From Fonticella tunisiensis (GTDB lineage: Bacteria > Bacillota > Clostridia > Clostridiales > Caloramatoraceae), in the NCBI RefSeq assembly GCF_004364155.1, contig NZ_SOAZ01000010.1, positions 43,522-107,521 on the forward strand: 64,000 nucleotides of DNA, written 5' to 3'. Shown piece after piece: positions 42,846-52,436 of the stretch. The position numbers and the translations under genes are program-made. A model generated the notes under the pieces. It made no database searches and was not told where the DNA came from. It worked only from the letters and a program-made list of their open reading frames with translations. Position 1 is the stretch's first letter; each line of letters opens with the position of its first letter.

Positions 42846-44076
42846 ATCCCAACCACCTCCTTACATTTTTTATATTATCGATAAATATATCTATCTCTTC
42901 CGTTGTATTATATAAATAAAAGCTTATTCTGGAAGTTGCAGGTGCTCCAAGAAACCTCATAAGTGGTTGCGCACAATGATGACCTGCACGTATGGCAATA
43001 CCGTATGCATCAAGTATACTTGCAGTATCGTGGGGATGTACTCCATCTATGCTGAAGGAAATTACTCCCCCCTTATCTTCATCGGCGCTTTTAGGCCCAT
43101 ATATATGAATATAGGGAATTTCCTTCATTTTATCGATTGCATACTCTGTAAGCCTTCTTTCATGTTCGTGGATATTATGAAGTCCAATGTTGCATATATA
43201 ATCAATTGCCGCACCAAGGCCAACCGCTCCCTCAACGTTTTGAGTACCTGCTTCGAATTTAAATGGAAACTTTGCAAAGGTTGTTTCCTGCTCGTAAACA
43301 TATTCAATCATGTCTCCACCGGTAAGAAAGGGAGGCATTTTTTCAAGAAGCTCAGCTTTACCATAAAGTACACCAATTCCCATAGGCCCAAGCATTTTAT
43401 GTCCCGAGAAAGCATAGAAATCCGCATCCATATCCGTGACATCTACTTTAATATGAGGTACACTCTGGGCTCCATCCACAATTACTATGGCTCCCATGCT
43501 GTGGGCGTACTCGATAATCTCTTTAACAGGATATATGACTCCGAGAACGTTTGACATATGCCCGATACTTACTACTTTGGTTTTTGAGGTAATTTTGTTC
43601 CTTATTTCCTCAGGAGTTATCCTTCCATTACTGTCAACATAGATATATTTAAGAACTGCCCCCTTTGCCTTCGCAACCTGCTGCCAGGGAACTATATTGC
43701 TGTGATGATTGGTAATAGAGAGAACTATCTCATCTCCAGGCTCAATATATTTCATACCGTATGTGTAGGACAAAAGATTCAAGGATTCTGTTGTATTTCT
43801 TGTAAATATTATCTCCTTTGAAGAAGCCGCATTTATAAATTTCCTTACCTTTTCTCTAACACCTTCATAGGCTTCAGTGGCTGCAACGCTTAAATAATGT
43901 GCCCCCCTGTGTGGATTGGCATTTAAGTTTTCATAATAATGCTTCATGGCATCTATAACAGCCACTGGTTTATGAGTTGTAGCTGCATTATCAAGATAAA
44001 CAAGCCTTTTACCGTTTACCTGCAGTGAAAGTATAGGAAAATCCTTACGAATTTCATTCACATCTAAATTAAACAT
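42835..44076 (-). CDS. sufS: SufS cysteine desulfurase
   Basis: Group II cysteine desulfurase, 413 residues. The PLP lysine is in AFSGHKMLGPMGIGVLYG, and the active cysteine is in IRAGHHCAQPLMRFLG. It delivers sulfur to SufU for cluster assembly on SufBCD. The ATG at 44076 is 9 bases from AGGAGG; the upstream TTG at 44082 is too close. It overlaps sufD by 8 bases. Confidence 0.96.
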   Translation of the reverse strand: MFNLDVNEIRKDFPILSLQVNGKRLVYLDNAATTHKPVAVIDAMKHYYENLNANPHRGAHYLSVAATEAYEGVREKVRKFINAASSKEIIFTRNTTESLNLLSYTYGMKYIEPGDEIVLSITNHHSNIVPWQQVAKAKGAVLKYIYVDSNGRITPEEIRNKITSKTKVVSIGHMSNVLGVIYPVKEIIEYAHSMGAIVIVDGAQSVPHIKVDVTDMDADFYAFSGHKMLGPMGIGVLYGKAELLEKMPPFLTGGDMIEYVYEQETTFAKFPFKFEAGTQNVEGAVGLGAAIDYICNIGLHNIHEHERRLTEYAIDKMKEIPYIHIYGPKSADEDKGGVISFSIDGVHPHDTASILDAYGIAIRAGHHCAQPLMRFLGAPATSRISFYLYNTTEEIDIFIDNIKNVRRWLGYGS

Positions 44077-45241
44077 ATACAAGCCTCCTGTGAATCTCTA
44101 AATTTATGGATTCTTTTATGTCCTCCACCGGTATGGAATCTATTATAGGTTTAAAGGATGCTTCAACGATAAGTTTTTTAGCTTCCTTTTCATTGAAGCC
44201 CCTGCTCATAAGATAAAATAGCTGATTTTCATCTATCTGTCCTGCGCTTGCCGCATGGTTTCCCTGAACATCATCCTCAGCGCAAAAAAGCACAGGTATG
44301 GCATCTGCCTTTACAGTGGGATCCAGAAGAAGCGCATATTCAGCTTCCTCTCCCTTTGCCTTTCTTGCCCCTTTTTTAAAATCCAAATTTCCCCTAAATA
44401 CTTTTCTTGCTTTATCCTTAAGAGCTCCCCTTGTTTCGATATTGCTTATACTTCTCATTCCGATATGGTTCATGGTATACTGCATATCGATTCTGCTCTC
44501 GCCATCACCAAAGTATATTGATTTTAAACTGGATTCACTGGCTGTTTTTTCAAGGTTCGTTATAAAGCTTGTGGCACTTATGCCGCTTCCAATTTCCACA
44601 GAAATCCAGTTAACCTTTGCCTCACGGCCTATAAAGGCTACATTTGAATCAAAATGATATGCACTATTGCTCATCCTTTGCACCTTCACTATATTAACAA
44701 CAGCTTTGTCCGCAGCATATACTTTTGTAACTCCATTGTGGAAAAAATTCATATACTCTTCATTTTCACTAAGGGATGAATAATCGATAACAACAGTTAT
44801 TTCACTGTCCCTTTCAGCAACTATTATGTTATGATCTATAACTACGGAATTTTCATTATCGAGGCTGTAGCTTATGCGCACCGGCTCCTTTAATTTTGAA
44901 GCTGCTTTTATAACTACACCTGAATTATAAAAGGCTTCTCCCAGAGTTACAAATTTATCTGAAATCCCAAAACTTTTTTGCACATCTATATATTCTTTGA
45001 ACTCATCCAGAGCGCTTACATCATTTATGTCTTTAACAAAGATACCTTCTCCATCTATATCATTTTTTAAAAATTCTTTTCTATATTCTTTAAAATCTGG
45101 AATTGAAAAGTTTTCTAGCTTTAACCTTTTCCATGACGGAACAGGCAACTTTTCAAATTCCTCAAATTTTCTTAGCCTATAAGCTTTAATCCATTCTTCT
45201 TTTTTACATAATAATCCGTTCAATAGTTCAATACTGTACAA
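44069..45241 (-). CDS. sufD: SufD Fe-S cluster scaffold subunit
   Basis: 390 residues with the SufB/SufD right-handed beta-helix core: VVIDHNIIVAERDSEITVVI, then GMRSISNIETRGALKDKARK and CAEDDVQGNHAASAGQIDEN near the C-terminus. It forms SufBC2D with SufB and SufC. I choose a TTG start at 45241 because AAAGGAGGGAG lies 6 bases before it, just after the sufB stop; an ATG at 45280 lies within sufB. Confidence 0.93.
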   Translation of the reverse strand: MYSIELLNGLLCKKEEWIKAYRLRKFEEFEKLPVPSWKRLKLENFSIPDFKEYRKEFLKNDIDGEGIFVKDINDVSALDEFKEYIDVQKSFGISDKFVTLGEAFYNSGVVIKAASKLKEPVRISYSLDNENSVVIDHNIIVAERDSEITVVIDYSSLSENEEYMNFFHNGVTKVYAADKAVVNIVKVQRMSNSAYHFDSNVAFIGREAKVNWISVEIGSGISATSFITNLEKTASESSLKSIYFGDGESRIDMQYTMNHIGMRSISNIETRGALKDKARKVFRGNLDFKKGARKAKGEEAEYALLLDPTVKADAIPVLFCAEDDVQGNHAASAGQIDENQLFYLMSRGFNEKEAKKLIVEASFKPIIDSIPVEDIKESINLEIHRRLVYV

Positions 45242-45254
45242 GCTTCTCCCTCCT

Positions 45255-46661
45255 TTAGCCAATGGCCCCTTCAAGTTCAAGCTTAATTAGGTTATTCATT
45301 TCTACAGCATATTCAAGAGGCAGTTCCTTAGCTATAGGTTCAACAAAGCCTCTTACTATCATAGCCTTGGCCTCTTCTTCACTGATTCCCCTGCTCATGA
45401 GGTAAAAAATAGCTTCATCACTTATTCTTCCAATTTTCGCCTCATGGCCTATGTCTATATTATCATTGCCGAGCTCAATAATTGGCAAAGTATCTGATTT
45501 TGATTTGTTATCAAGCATTAGTGACTCACAGGATACAGTTGATTTACAGTGGTGTGCATTCGGGGCAACTCTTAAAAGCCCTCTATAAAAGGCATGCCCT
45601 CCATCCTTTGATATGGACTTTGAGTTTATAGTTGAGGTTGTATATGGCGCTGCATGCACAACCTTTGCTCCTGTATCCAGATATTGTCCCTTAGATGCAA
45701 ATGTAATTCCGGTAAATTCAGCCCTTGCACCTTCTCCCTTCAGGATGCTCATTGGGTAAAGCATTGAAACCTTTGATCCAAAGGAGCCCGATACCCATTC
45801 TATTATTCCATTCCTTTCAACTACTGCTCTTTTTGTATTTAAGTTATATATGTTCCTTGACCAGTTTTCTATTGTACTATACCTTAGCCTTGCTCCCTCA
45901 TTTACGAAGAGCTCAACACATCCTGCATGGAGGTTGTTTACTGAGTGCTTTGGAGCAGAGCATCCTTCGATAAAATGAAGCTTTGCCCCCTTTTCAAGTA
46001 TTATAAGGGTATGCTCAAACTGTCCCGCGCCTGGAGCATTAAGCCTGAAATAGGATTGAAGAGGAATGTCTACCACAACTCCCTCCGGCACGTACACAAA
46101 GGAACCCCCTGACCAAACAGCCCCATGGAGTGCTGCAAATTTATGGTCAGTTGGTGGTACAAGCTTCATGAAGTGCTTTCTAACTATTTCCTCATACTCC
46201 CTTACTGCGGTTTCCATATCCGTATATACAACACCTTTTTTTATAAGATCCTCACGCATATTGTGATAAACTACCTCTGAGTCATACTGCGCACCTACAC
46301 CTGCGAGGGATTCCTGCTCGGCCTTTGGTATTCCAAGAAGATCAAAGGTTTTTTTAATATCCTCAGGAACCTCATCCCAGCTGCTTTTCATATCAGTATC
46401 CGGACGTATATAAGTAACAATATTTTCAATATCGAGGTCTGAAAGATCGGCTCCCCATGTAGGTACAGGCTTGCTGTTGTATATCTCAAGGGATTTTAAC
46501 CTGAACTCCGTCATCCACTCCGGTTCGTTTTTCTCCCTTGAAATAGCCTTTACTATTTCAGGTGTTAATCCCTTTTCAGTCTTAAAACTATAGCGCACTT
46601 CGTTTTTTATATCATATATTCCTCTATCTATGTCTTCAACATAGGTTTTCCCTTTTTCCAT
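45255..46661 (-). CDS. sufB: SufB Fe-S cluster scaffold subunit
   Basis: 468 residues. Typical motifs are GVVYTDMETAVREYEEIV, AALHGAVWSGGSFVYVPEGV and FIEGCSAPKHSVNNLHAG, then INSKSISKDGGHAFYRGLL. SufB is the main scaffold on which the cluster is built. The ATG at 46661 follows GAGGTG; an ATG at 46682 lies inside sufC. Located second in the operon. Confidence 0.96.
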   Translation of the reverse strand: MEKGKTYVEDIDRGIYDIKNEVRYSFKTEKGLTPEIVKAISREKNEPEWMTEFRLKSLEIYNSKPVPTWGADLSDLDIENIVTYIRPDTDMKSSWDEVPEDIKKTFDLLGIPKAEQESLAGVGAQYDSEVVYHNMREDLIKKGVVYTDMETAVREYEEIVRKHFMKLVPPTDHKFAALHGAVWSGGSFVYVPEGVVVDIPLQSYFRLNAPGAGQFEHTLIILEKGAKLHFIEGCSAPKHSVNNLHAGCVELFVNEGARLRYSTIENWSRNIYNLNTKRAVVERNGIIEWVSGSFGSKVSMLYPMSILKGEGARAEFTGITFASKGQYLDTGAKVVHAAPYTTSTINSKSISKDGGHAFYRGLLRVAPNAHHCKSTVSCESLMLDNKSKSDTLPIIELGNDNIDIGHEAKIGRISDEAIFYLMSRGISEEEAKAMIVRGFVEPIAKELPLEYAVEMNNLIKLELEGAIG

Positions 46662-46671
46662 ATCAACACCT

Positions 46672-47427
46672 CTACTCCCCAAGTTGATTCTTTAAAGCTT
46701 CATAGCCTGAAGATTCAATTTCTTTTGCAAGGTTCATATCTCCTGTTTTGACAATCCTTCCATCTATGAGTACATGTACAAAATCCGGCCTTAAGTAATC
46801 GAGCATCTTGTTATGATGAGTAATTACAAGAACAGATGTATCTGTATTTTCGATTATCTTCTTAACACCCTCTGCAACAATTCTTATTGCATCAACATCA
46901 AGTCCGGAGTCAGTTTCATCAAGTATTGCAAGCTTAGGCTCAAGAACCGCCATCTGAAGTATTTCATTTTTCTTCTTTTCTCCACCTGAAAATCCTTCGT
47001 TTAAGTATCTTGATAGGTACTCTTCCTTCATATCAAGCATTTTAATTTTTTCCTTTAAAAGCTTTTTAAAAGCCATTATGCTCATCTGTTTTCCGCTTAC
47101 TGCCCCTTTTGCAGTACGAAGAAAGTTTTCAACTGTAACTCCAGGTATTTCTTCGGGGTACTGGAATGAAAGAAATATCCCCTTTTTAGCTCTCTCGTCA
47201 ACCCTAAGATCATTAATTATTTCTCCTTCAAAAATTATATCTCCTTTTACAATGGTATATTTAGGATGGCCCATGAGCGTATTTGCAAGGGTCGATTTAC
47301 CAGCACCGTTTGGGCCCATTATAACATGCACTTCTCCCTTTCCTATCTCAAGGTTTAAGCCCTTTAATATCTTTTTATCCTCAATCATAGTTTCAAGGTT
47401 TTCAATTTTAAGAAGCTTTTCTGACAT
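46672..47427 (-). CDS. sufC: SufC ATPase of the Fe-S assembly complex
   Basis: 251-residue ABC-type ATPase, soluble, driving conformational change in SufBC2D. Walker A is IMGPNGAGKSTLANTLMG, the signature FSGGEKKKNEILQMA is the Suf-specific form, and Walker B is LAILDETDSGLDVDA. It is the first gene of sufCBDSU. The ATG at 47427 follows AAGGAGAGA; an upstream ATG at 47445 would place the site inside the gene. Confidence 0.96.
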   Translation of the reverse strand: MSEKLLKIENLETMIEDKKILKGLNLEIGKGEVHVIMGPNGAGKSTLANTLMGHPKYTIVKGDIIFEGEIINDLRVDERAKKGIFLSFQYPEEIPGVTVENFLRTAKGAVSGKQMSIMAFKKLLKEKIKMLDMKEEYLSRYLNEGFSGGEKKKNEILQMAVLEPKLAILDETDSGLDVDAIRIVAEGVKKIIENTDTSVLVITHHNKMLDYLRPDFVHVLIDGRIVKTGDMNLAKEIESSGYEALKNQLGE

Positions 47428-47489
47428 TTCAATTCTCTCCTTCAATTATTATTCATTTATCAAACTGTTTAAGGGCAAAAATCAATTCC

Positions 47490-47534
47490 GAGTATTTTAC
47501 TCTACTTTCTAATAATATCCTACTATTTTACTCT
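47490..47534 (-). promoter_or_regulatory. putative operators around the suf transcription start
   Basis: The 11-mer TATTTTACTCT occurs at 47493-47503 and 47524-47534, exactly 31 bases apart (three helical turns). The first copy is part of the palindrome GAGTATTTTACTC (47490-47502). One copy lies in the promoter spacer, the other just after the predicted start. It does not match the E. coli IscR site. Confidence 0.45.
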
Positions 47535-47545
47535 GAATTAGTCAA
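47517..47545 (-). promoter_or_regulatory. promoter of the suf operon
   Basis: Minus-strand TTGACT (47545-47540), a 17-base spacer and TAGGAT (47522-47517). Confidence 0.6.
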
Positions 47546-47585
47546 TGGAGTTATTATAGATTTCTAAGCGGGTTATATTTGGGCA

Positions 47586-47618
47586 AAAATAAAAATCCGG
47601 TTTATCCGGATTTTTATT
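47586..47618 (-). terminator. terminator of the DUF1576 operon
   Basis: AAAAATCCGG pairs with CCGGATTTTT across a 4-base loop. The minus-strand tail is T-rich. Confidence 0.88.
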
Positions 47619-47970
47619 TAACACCTTCTTTATATCTGTAAAGTATTACTTCTATTCCATTTTCTTCATCATAAACTACCTTAGTTTCATCAGTCATCAT
47701 TCCTACCAGTGAAAGTTCAGTATCAACATCTGAATCGCCTGCCAAAAACCAGTAATACTCCTCCATCTCCTCTCTCTTCCCATATCTTAACAATTTATCA
47801 AACCTCTTTACCTCCTCCCGTGACAGTTTTGCACCTCTGCTTTTAAAGCATATTCTGTAATATTCTGGGGTTTCCTTTACATCTATATTCATTTCAAAGG
47901 CACCTTTAGAAAAAAAATAATTCATAAGTTCATCAACTATTTTAGATATTTTAAGTTTATTATGCTTCAT
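47614..47970 (-). CDS. hypothetical protein paired with DUF1576
   Basis: 118 residues, soluble, starting MKHNKLKISKIVDELMNYFF. The middle reads RICFKSRGAKLSREEVKRFD, and the end VVYDEENGIEVILYRYKEGV. The layout suggests a small alpha/beta domain. I do not recognise it. Its start overlaps the DUF1576 stop by 4 bases, so the two are translationally coupled and probably work together. Confidence 0.75.
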   Translation of the reverse strand: MKHNKLKISKIVDELMNYFFSKGAFEMNIDVKETPEYYRICFKSRGAKLSREEVKRFDKLLRYGKREEMEEYYWFLAGDSDVDTELSLVGMMTDETKVVYDEENGIEVILYRYKEGVK

Positions 47971-49232
47971 TTCGTCTCATCCTTTCTGAAAGCCTCTATT
48001 ATCGGAACAAGAACTGCCGCTACTATTCCTCCAGCAAAACCATTATTGTAGAGGTTAAATCCTGCATGGAGATCAGATACATTCAAAACCACGGAGGAAT
48101 GGAGAAAACCCGCTAAGATTCCAATTTTCCATCCAAACTCTCCTGCAAGAGGTGCAAGAGTTGTTCCAAACAGTGCCGCAAGCTGTATACTGGGATCGTT
48201 AATATTCCATATCTTTGTTATACTTCCCAGGTAAACTCCTATAAATATTGGTAACATATTTTTAGCATGTTTTCCAAAGGAACTAAACCCAGCTATGGTA
48301 AATATACCACCAATTGTAGGACCGTTTAAATCTCCCCCTATTATTATAATATAAAGCACTCCCAGTATGCCATTTACACCCATATTAACAAGTGTAACAG
48401 AAAACCCTTCCAGCAGAACAAAATCTGTTACAAGCCTTCCTGGATAGGAGTATATTCTTTTTAATTTCATTATTGAACCCTTGTCCAATATCAAGCCTAT
48501 TGCCATCATTGAAGCAAACATTAAAAATAGAAATAGTGATAGAGTACGGTTGTTTCCTGATGACCAGATAATCCTGCTTTCAATTAAAAAGCCATAGGAT
48601 TTGAATAATGAAACAATCACTGTACCTAGTATGCCTGCAGTAAACCCGATATTATACAGATTAAAGCCTTGATGCATTCTCATAAGATACGCAGACAATG
48701 GCGACAATATAAAACCTGCTCCTATGCCAATTACTATTCCAAGTGGCATACTTATTATTTTTGGTCCCTTCATACCAAAGATAATTTGGGTTACCATTGG
48801 GGCAAGGCAGGTCCCAAGAAGTCCGATGTATATATATTTGTTAATTTTATCCTTCTGATATACAGCATAGAGAACCACGCCGATTATTATAAACCAAACA
48901 TTGAATATGTTTTTTCCAAAGAACGAAAATCCTGAAATCAGCCATACGGTGGATATGGCTGACCCTGTTATGTTTATATTAAGCCAATAGAGCACATATA
49001 TCGAAATTAGTGTTAAAAGCCCTGAATTTACAAATGCTGCCCCAATACCTCCAACTCCAATATAATCTGTAATCAAAAAATCCGGTTCAACGATTATTCT
49101 GTACAAACCCTTTAAAATGTCCTCTATTGAACTCTGAAACAGTCCAAATATTAAAAGAACAATAGCATAAATTGTCATAACAAAATATCTGCCTGAGTTT
49201 GTTGTTCCAATCTCCGGATCTATAAACCCCAC
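47967..49232 (-). CDS. DUF1576 family multi-spanning membrane protein
   Basis: 421 residues with about 11-12 membrane helices. It contains two related halves: INITGSAISTVWLISGFSFF with GKNIFNVW, and DLNGPTIGGIFTIAGFSSFG with KHAKNMLP; each half also ends with a HQGFNLYNIGFTAGI or HAGFNLYNNGFAGGI motif. This inverted or tandem duplication is typical of transporters. DUF1576 function is unknown. The start is a GTG at 49232 with only a weak local site; a strong AGGAGGGGG lies 25 bases farther upstream. Confidence 0.85.
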   Translation of the reverse strand: MGFIDPEIGTTNSGRYFVMTIYAIVLLIFGLFQSSIEDILKGLYRIIVEPDFLITDYIGVGGIGAAFVNSGLLTLISIYVLYWLNINITGSAISTVWLISGFSFFGKNIFNVWFIIIGVVLYAVYQKDKINKYIYIGLLGTCLAPMVTQIIFGMKGPKIISMPLGIVIGIGAGFILSPLSAYLMRMHQGFNLYNIGFTAGILGTVIVSLFKSYGFLIESRIIWSSGNNRTLSLFLFLMFASMMAIGLILDKGSIMKLKRIYSYPGRLVTDFVLLEGFSVTLVNMGVNGILGVLYIIIIGGDLNGPTIGGIFTIAGFSSFGKHAKNMLPIFIGVYLGSITKIWNINDPSIQLAALFGTTLAPLAGEFGWKIGILAGFLHSSVVLNVSDLHAGFNLYNNGFAGGIVAAVLVPIIEAFRKDETK

Positions 49233-49498
49233 CCTAATTAATATGTTTTTTATAAAAATCCCCCTCCTAATATATAATGTAAATTATGCCAAGCTCAACG
49301 GTAATTAAAGTATGACAATTACTATATAAGAAATGATAAAAAAGACATGTTTTTATTAATACCATGAAAATATAAATAATTGTATTATTAGTATATATTA
49401 TAAAAAAGTTTATCCACAACTATAATTTTGAATATTTTATCTAATTTTAATAAGAAGATAATTTAGTATATTATTGGAATAATTTTTATTTATAGCTA
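49233..49498. other. AT-rich divergent intergenic region
   Basis: Upstream of DUF1576 (minus) and sodA (plus). No gene is visible on either strand. The sodA promoter lies immediately to the right. Confidence 0.5.
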
Positions 49499-49527
49499 TT
49501 GATTATTATTTTCATTTAGTTTATAAT
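49499..49527 (+). promoter_or_regulatory. promoter of sodA
   Basis: TTGATT (49499-49504), a 17-base spacer and TATAAT (49522-49527). The transcript should begin near 49534. Confidence 0.75.
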
Positions 49528-49541
49528 ATAATCAAGATAAA

Positions 49542-49569
49542 TAATCCAGCTGATAAAAAAGCTGGAATT
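49542..49569 (+). other. hairpin at the 5' end of the sodA transcript
   Basis: AATCCAGCT pairs with AGCTGGAATT over a short A-rich loop, about 8 bases after the predicted start. No T-run follows. Probably stabilises the messenger or serves regulation. Confidence 0.45.
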
Positions 49570-49619
49570 ATATAAAAGTATTATTGAAATTTAAAGTGAA
49601 AATTCGAGGAGGTTATATA

Positions 49620-50231
49620 ATGAAACACGTATTACCGGAACTTAAATATTCAAATGATGCTTTAGAGCCATATATAGACAAATTGACTATGGAGATACAC
49701 CACTCCAAACACCACGGTGCCTACGTAAACAATCTTAATGCAGCACTTGAAAACTACAGTGAACTTCAAGAAAAGAACATTGAAGAACTCCTTACAAATC
49801 TTAATCAAGTTCCAGAAGCAATTAAAGCGGCAGTTCGAAATAACGGAGGAGGACATTACAACCATTCTATATTCTGGGATATAATAGGGCCAAATGGGGG
49901 AGGCGAACCAAGAGGAAATCTAAAGAAAGCCATCGAAAGGGACTTTGGAAGCTTTGAAAAGTTTAAGGAAGAGTTTTCAAAGGCAGCAGCAGGACGCTTT
50001 GGAAGCGGCTGGGCATGGCTTGTTATAAACAAGGAAGGTAAGCTTCAGGTAGTTTCCACTCCAAATCAGGATAACCCAATATCTGAAGGTTTAAAACCGG
50101 TTATGGGGCTTGATGTATGGGAACATGCCTACTACCTCAAGTATCAAAACAGAAGGCCTGAATATATAAATGCATGGTGGAACGTGATAAACTGGAAAGC
50201 TGTAGAAGAAAGATATGAAAATCTAAAGTAA
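49620..50231 (+). CDS. sodA: superoxide dismutase [Mn/Fe]
   Basis: 203 residues, cytoplasmic. Metal ligands are His27 in [14 protein letters not shown], His82 in [11 protein letters not shown], Asp165 and His169 in [15 protein letters not shown]. The GPNGGGEP segment and overall sequence favour the Mn or cambialistic type, though Fe cannot be excluded. The ATG at 49620 follows GAGGAGG; the upstream in-frame ATG at 49584 has no site. It complements the desulfoferrodoxin as a second superoxide defence, which is less common in strict anaerobes. Confidence 0.96.
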   Translation: MKHVLPELKYSNDALEPYIDKLTMEIHHSKHHGAYVNNLNAALENYSELQEKNIEELLTNLNQVPEAIKAAVRNNGGGHYNHSIFWDIIGPNGGGEPRGNLKKAIERDFGSFEKFKEEFSKAAAGRFGSGWAWLVINKEGKLQVVSTPNQDNPISEGLKPVMGLDVWEHAYYLKYQNRRPEYINAWWNVINWKAVEERYENLK

Positions 50232-50244
50232 GCTTTATAGATAA

Positions 50245-50283
50245 AATAACACCTTCTGATCTTAATTAGAAGGTGTTATTTTC
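50245..50283 (+). terminator. terminator of sodA
   Basis: AATAACACCTTCT pairs with AGAAGGTGTTATT, followed by a T-rich tail. The stretch 50284-50504 beyond it has no gene that I can see. Confidence 0.9.
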
Positions 50284-50504
50284 ATTTCAAAAATTCTCGA
50301 AAAAATTATCAACATTTACAATCCATCTTCCCTTTTAACGGAATGCCATTTCCTGGGAAATAAATTCCAATATACTTTACCAAAAATCCATCGTCTATTA
50401 GTAAAACTCTCCTTCACCCTTTTCTTATAATTCTTTAGTCACCCTGCGTTGCTTTCCTCATTCAAGGACACATATAGGCATATTAGAAAGCTTTACTCCT
50501 ATCT

Positions 50505-50862
50505 AAATTAACTTATTGTGCTAATTTTGCTTTACTACGCTTGTGCACAGAGGTTCTAAGGTTCGGAGCAGCTAACAAGATAAGTGAATTCGTGAAACTC
50601 GCTGTTTTCAAACACCACAAACTCTACTTTGGCTTCTCAGCTATCTACTCACCAAGAGCCTCCAGTTGGTCGCTAAATAGTTCACTTCATACGTTTTTAT
50701 CTCCATACTTGCAAAATAACTAGCTCTGCATTACCGAGCCTTAGAACTTCTTTGCTAAGCGTACTGGTGAATGAAATATATTTTTTATCGCAGCGCCGGC
50801 CTGTAAATATTTTCTGTTTTTATTCCAATGAACTTTTCAAAGTAGTACAACAAGTTAATTTT
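50505..50862. repeat. dispersed foldback repeat, second near-complete copy
   Basis: About 358 bases with terminal inverted repeats AAATTAACTTATTGTGCTA (left) and the inverse of TAGTACAACAAGTTAATTT (right). The right arm contains ATGAAATATATTTTTTATCG and CAATGAACTTTTCAAAGTAG, inverted relative to the 15.8-kb copy. It fills the gap before the ubiD-like gene and carries no open reading frame of note. Confidence 0.78.
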
Positions 50863-50990
50863 ACAAAATTCAGAAGGATTTTAAGTTATTTTGTAGAATT
50901 AATAAAAATGGCATACTATGGCTTCCATAATTTTTTTCTTTATTTTATGTCAAATTTTTAACTATATATATTCAAAGGAGTAAAACAGCT

Positions 50991-52436
50991 ATGGCTTACA
51001 GAGATTTACAGGATTTTATAAGAGTACTCGAAGAAAAAAGGCTTTTAAAAAGGATCAAAGTTGAAGTTGACAGCAACCTTGAAATCACGGAGATAACGGA
51101 CAGAATTTCAAAGGCCTATGGCCCTGCTCTTTTATTCGAAAATGTAAAGGATTCTCCATACCCTGTTCTAATAAATGCCTTTGGAACATATGAGCGCCTT
51201 AATTTAGCATTGGAAGTAAATGAAATCGATGACATTGCAAAGGATATTGAAAGCTTTATGGATGTATCCAGCTATCTCGGGCTTATAAATAAAATTAAAT
51301 CCGTTCCGAAGCTTGCAAGGCTTGCAAGAATTTTTCCAAAAAAAGTAGATAAAGCTCCCTGTCAGGAGGTAGTCGAGGAACCGGACCTTACTAAGCTTCC
51401 TGTTTTAAAATGCTGGCCTGAAGATGGAGGAAGATTTATAACCCTTCCCCTTGTGATAACAAAGGATCCTGAAACTGGCCTTCAGAATATGGGAATGTAC
51501 AGACTTCAGGTTTATGATGAAAAGACAACTGGAATGCATTGGCATCTTCACAAAGACGGAAGAGAAATATATGAAAAATATAAAAAGCTTGGTGGAAAGA
51601 TGCCTGTTTCAGTTGCTTTGGGATGCGATCCCGCAACAATATATTCTGCAACAGCCCCCCTTCCCAAAGAAATTGATGAAATGATATTTTCAGGCTTTTT
51701 AAGAAAGTCTCCCCTTGAGATAGTAAAATGTAAAACTAACGACATTTATGTACCTGCTAACGCAGAGTTTATACTTGAAGGTTATGTAAATATAGATGAG
51801 CTTAAGGTAGAAGGTCCCTTCGGAGATCATACCGGTTATTATTCTCTGAAGGACCTATATCCAGTTTTCCATGTGACCTGTATAACAAGACGAAAAAATC
51901 CAGTATACCCTGCAACAGTAGTTGGAAAGCCTCCAATGGAGGACTGCTATCTTGGAAAGGCTACAGAGAGAATATTCCTTCCTCTTATAAAGCTCCAGCT
52001 TCCAGAAATTGTGGATATGAACTTCCCACTTGAAGGAGTTTTTCACAACTGTGTTATTGTATCGATTAAGAAGAGATATCCCGGACATGCTAAGAAAGTT
52101 ATGCATGCCCTCTGGGGAATGGGACAGATGATGTACACCAAAATGATAATTATTGTGGACGAACATATAAATCCCCATGATTTATCAACGGTTGCATGGA
52201 AGGTTTTCAATAACATAGATGCTGCAAGGGACGTTGTAATCGTAGATGGCCCTCTTGATGCCCTTGATCACGCATCTCCACTTCCACATTATGGGCATAA
52301 GATGGGAATAGATGCAACAAAGAAGTGGCCGAGCGAAGGGCATACTCGTGAGTGGCCGGATGATATTGAAATGACCCCGGAAATTAGGGATCTTGTGTCA
52401 AGGAGGTGGAGGGAATATGGTTTTGAAGAAGCTTAA
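50991..52436 (+). CDS. UbiD family decarboxylase
   Basis: 481-residue prenylated-FMN-dependent decarboxylase. Family features are MGMYRLQVYDEKTTGMHWHL, HKDGREIYEKYKKLGGKMPV and EGPFGDHTGYYSLKDLYPVF with the conserved glutamate region. In quinone synthesis UbiD removes the ring carboxyl; in the futalosine route the equivalent step is on 1,4-dihydroxy-6-naphthoate derivatives. The next genes are UbiA- and UbiX-like, so this is a prenylation/decarboxylation unit. AAAGGAG lies 10 bases before the ATG. Confidence 0.93.
   Translation: MAYRDLQDFIRVLEEKRLLKRIKVEVDSNLEITEITDRISKAYGPALLFENVKDSPYPVLINAFGTYERLNLALEVNEIDDIAKDIESFMDVSSYLGLINKIKSVPKLARLARIFPKKVDKAPCQEVVEEPDLTKLPVLKCWPEDGGRFITLPLVITKDPETGLQNMGMYRLQVYDEKTTGMHWHLHKDGREIYEKYKKLGGKMPVSVALGCDPATIYSATAPLPKEIDEMIFSGFLRKSPLEIVKCKTNDIYVPANAEFILEGYVNIDELKVEGPFGDHTGYYSLKDLYPVFHVTCITRRKNPVYPATVVGKPPMEDCYLGKATERIFLPLIKLQLPEIVDMNFPLEGVFHNCVIVSIKKRYPGHAKKVMHALWGMGQMMYTKMIIIVDEHINPHDLSTVAWKVFNNIDAARDVVIVDGPLDALDHASPLPHYGHKMGIDATKKWPSEGHTREWPDDIEMTPEIRDLVSRRWREYGFEEA

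Noticed and set aside
47490..47545. E. coli-type IscR binding site at the suf promoter
   Set aside because: The palindrome GAGTA-TTT-TACTC does not match the ATASYYGACTR-type IscR consensus.
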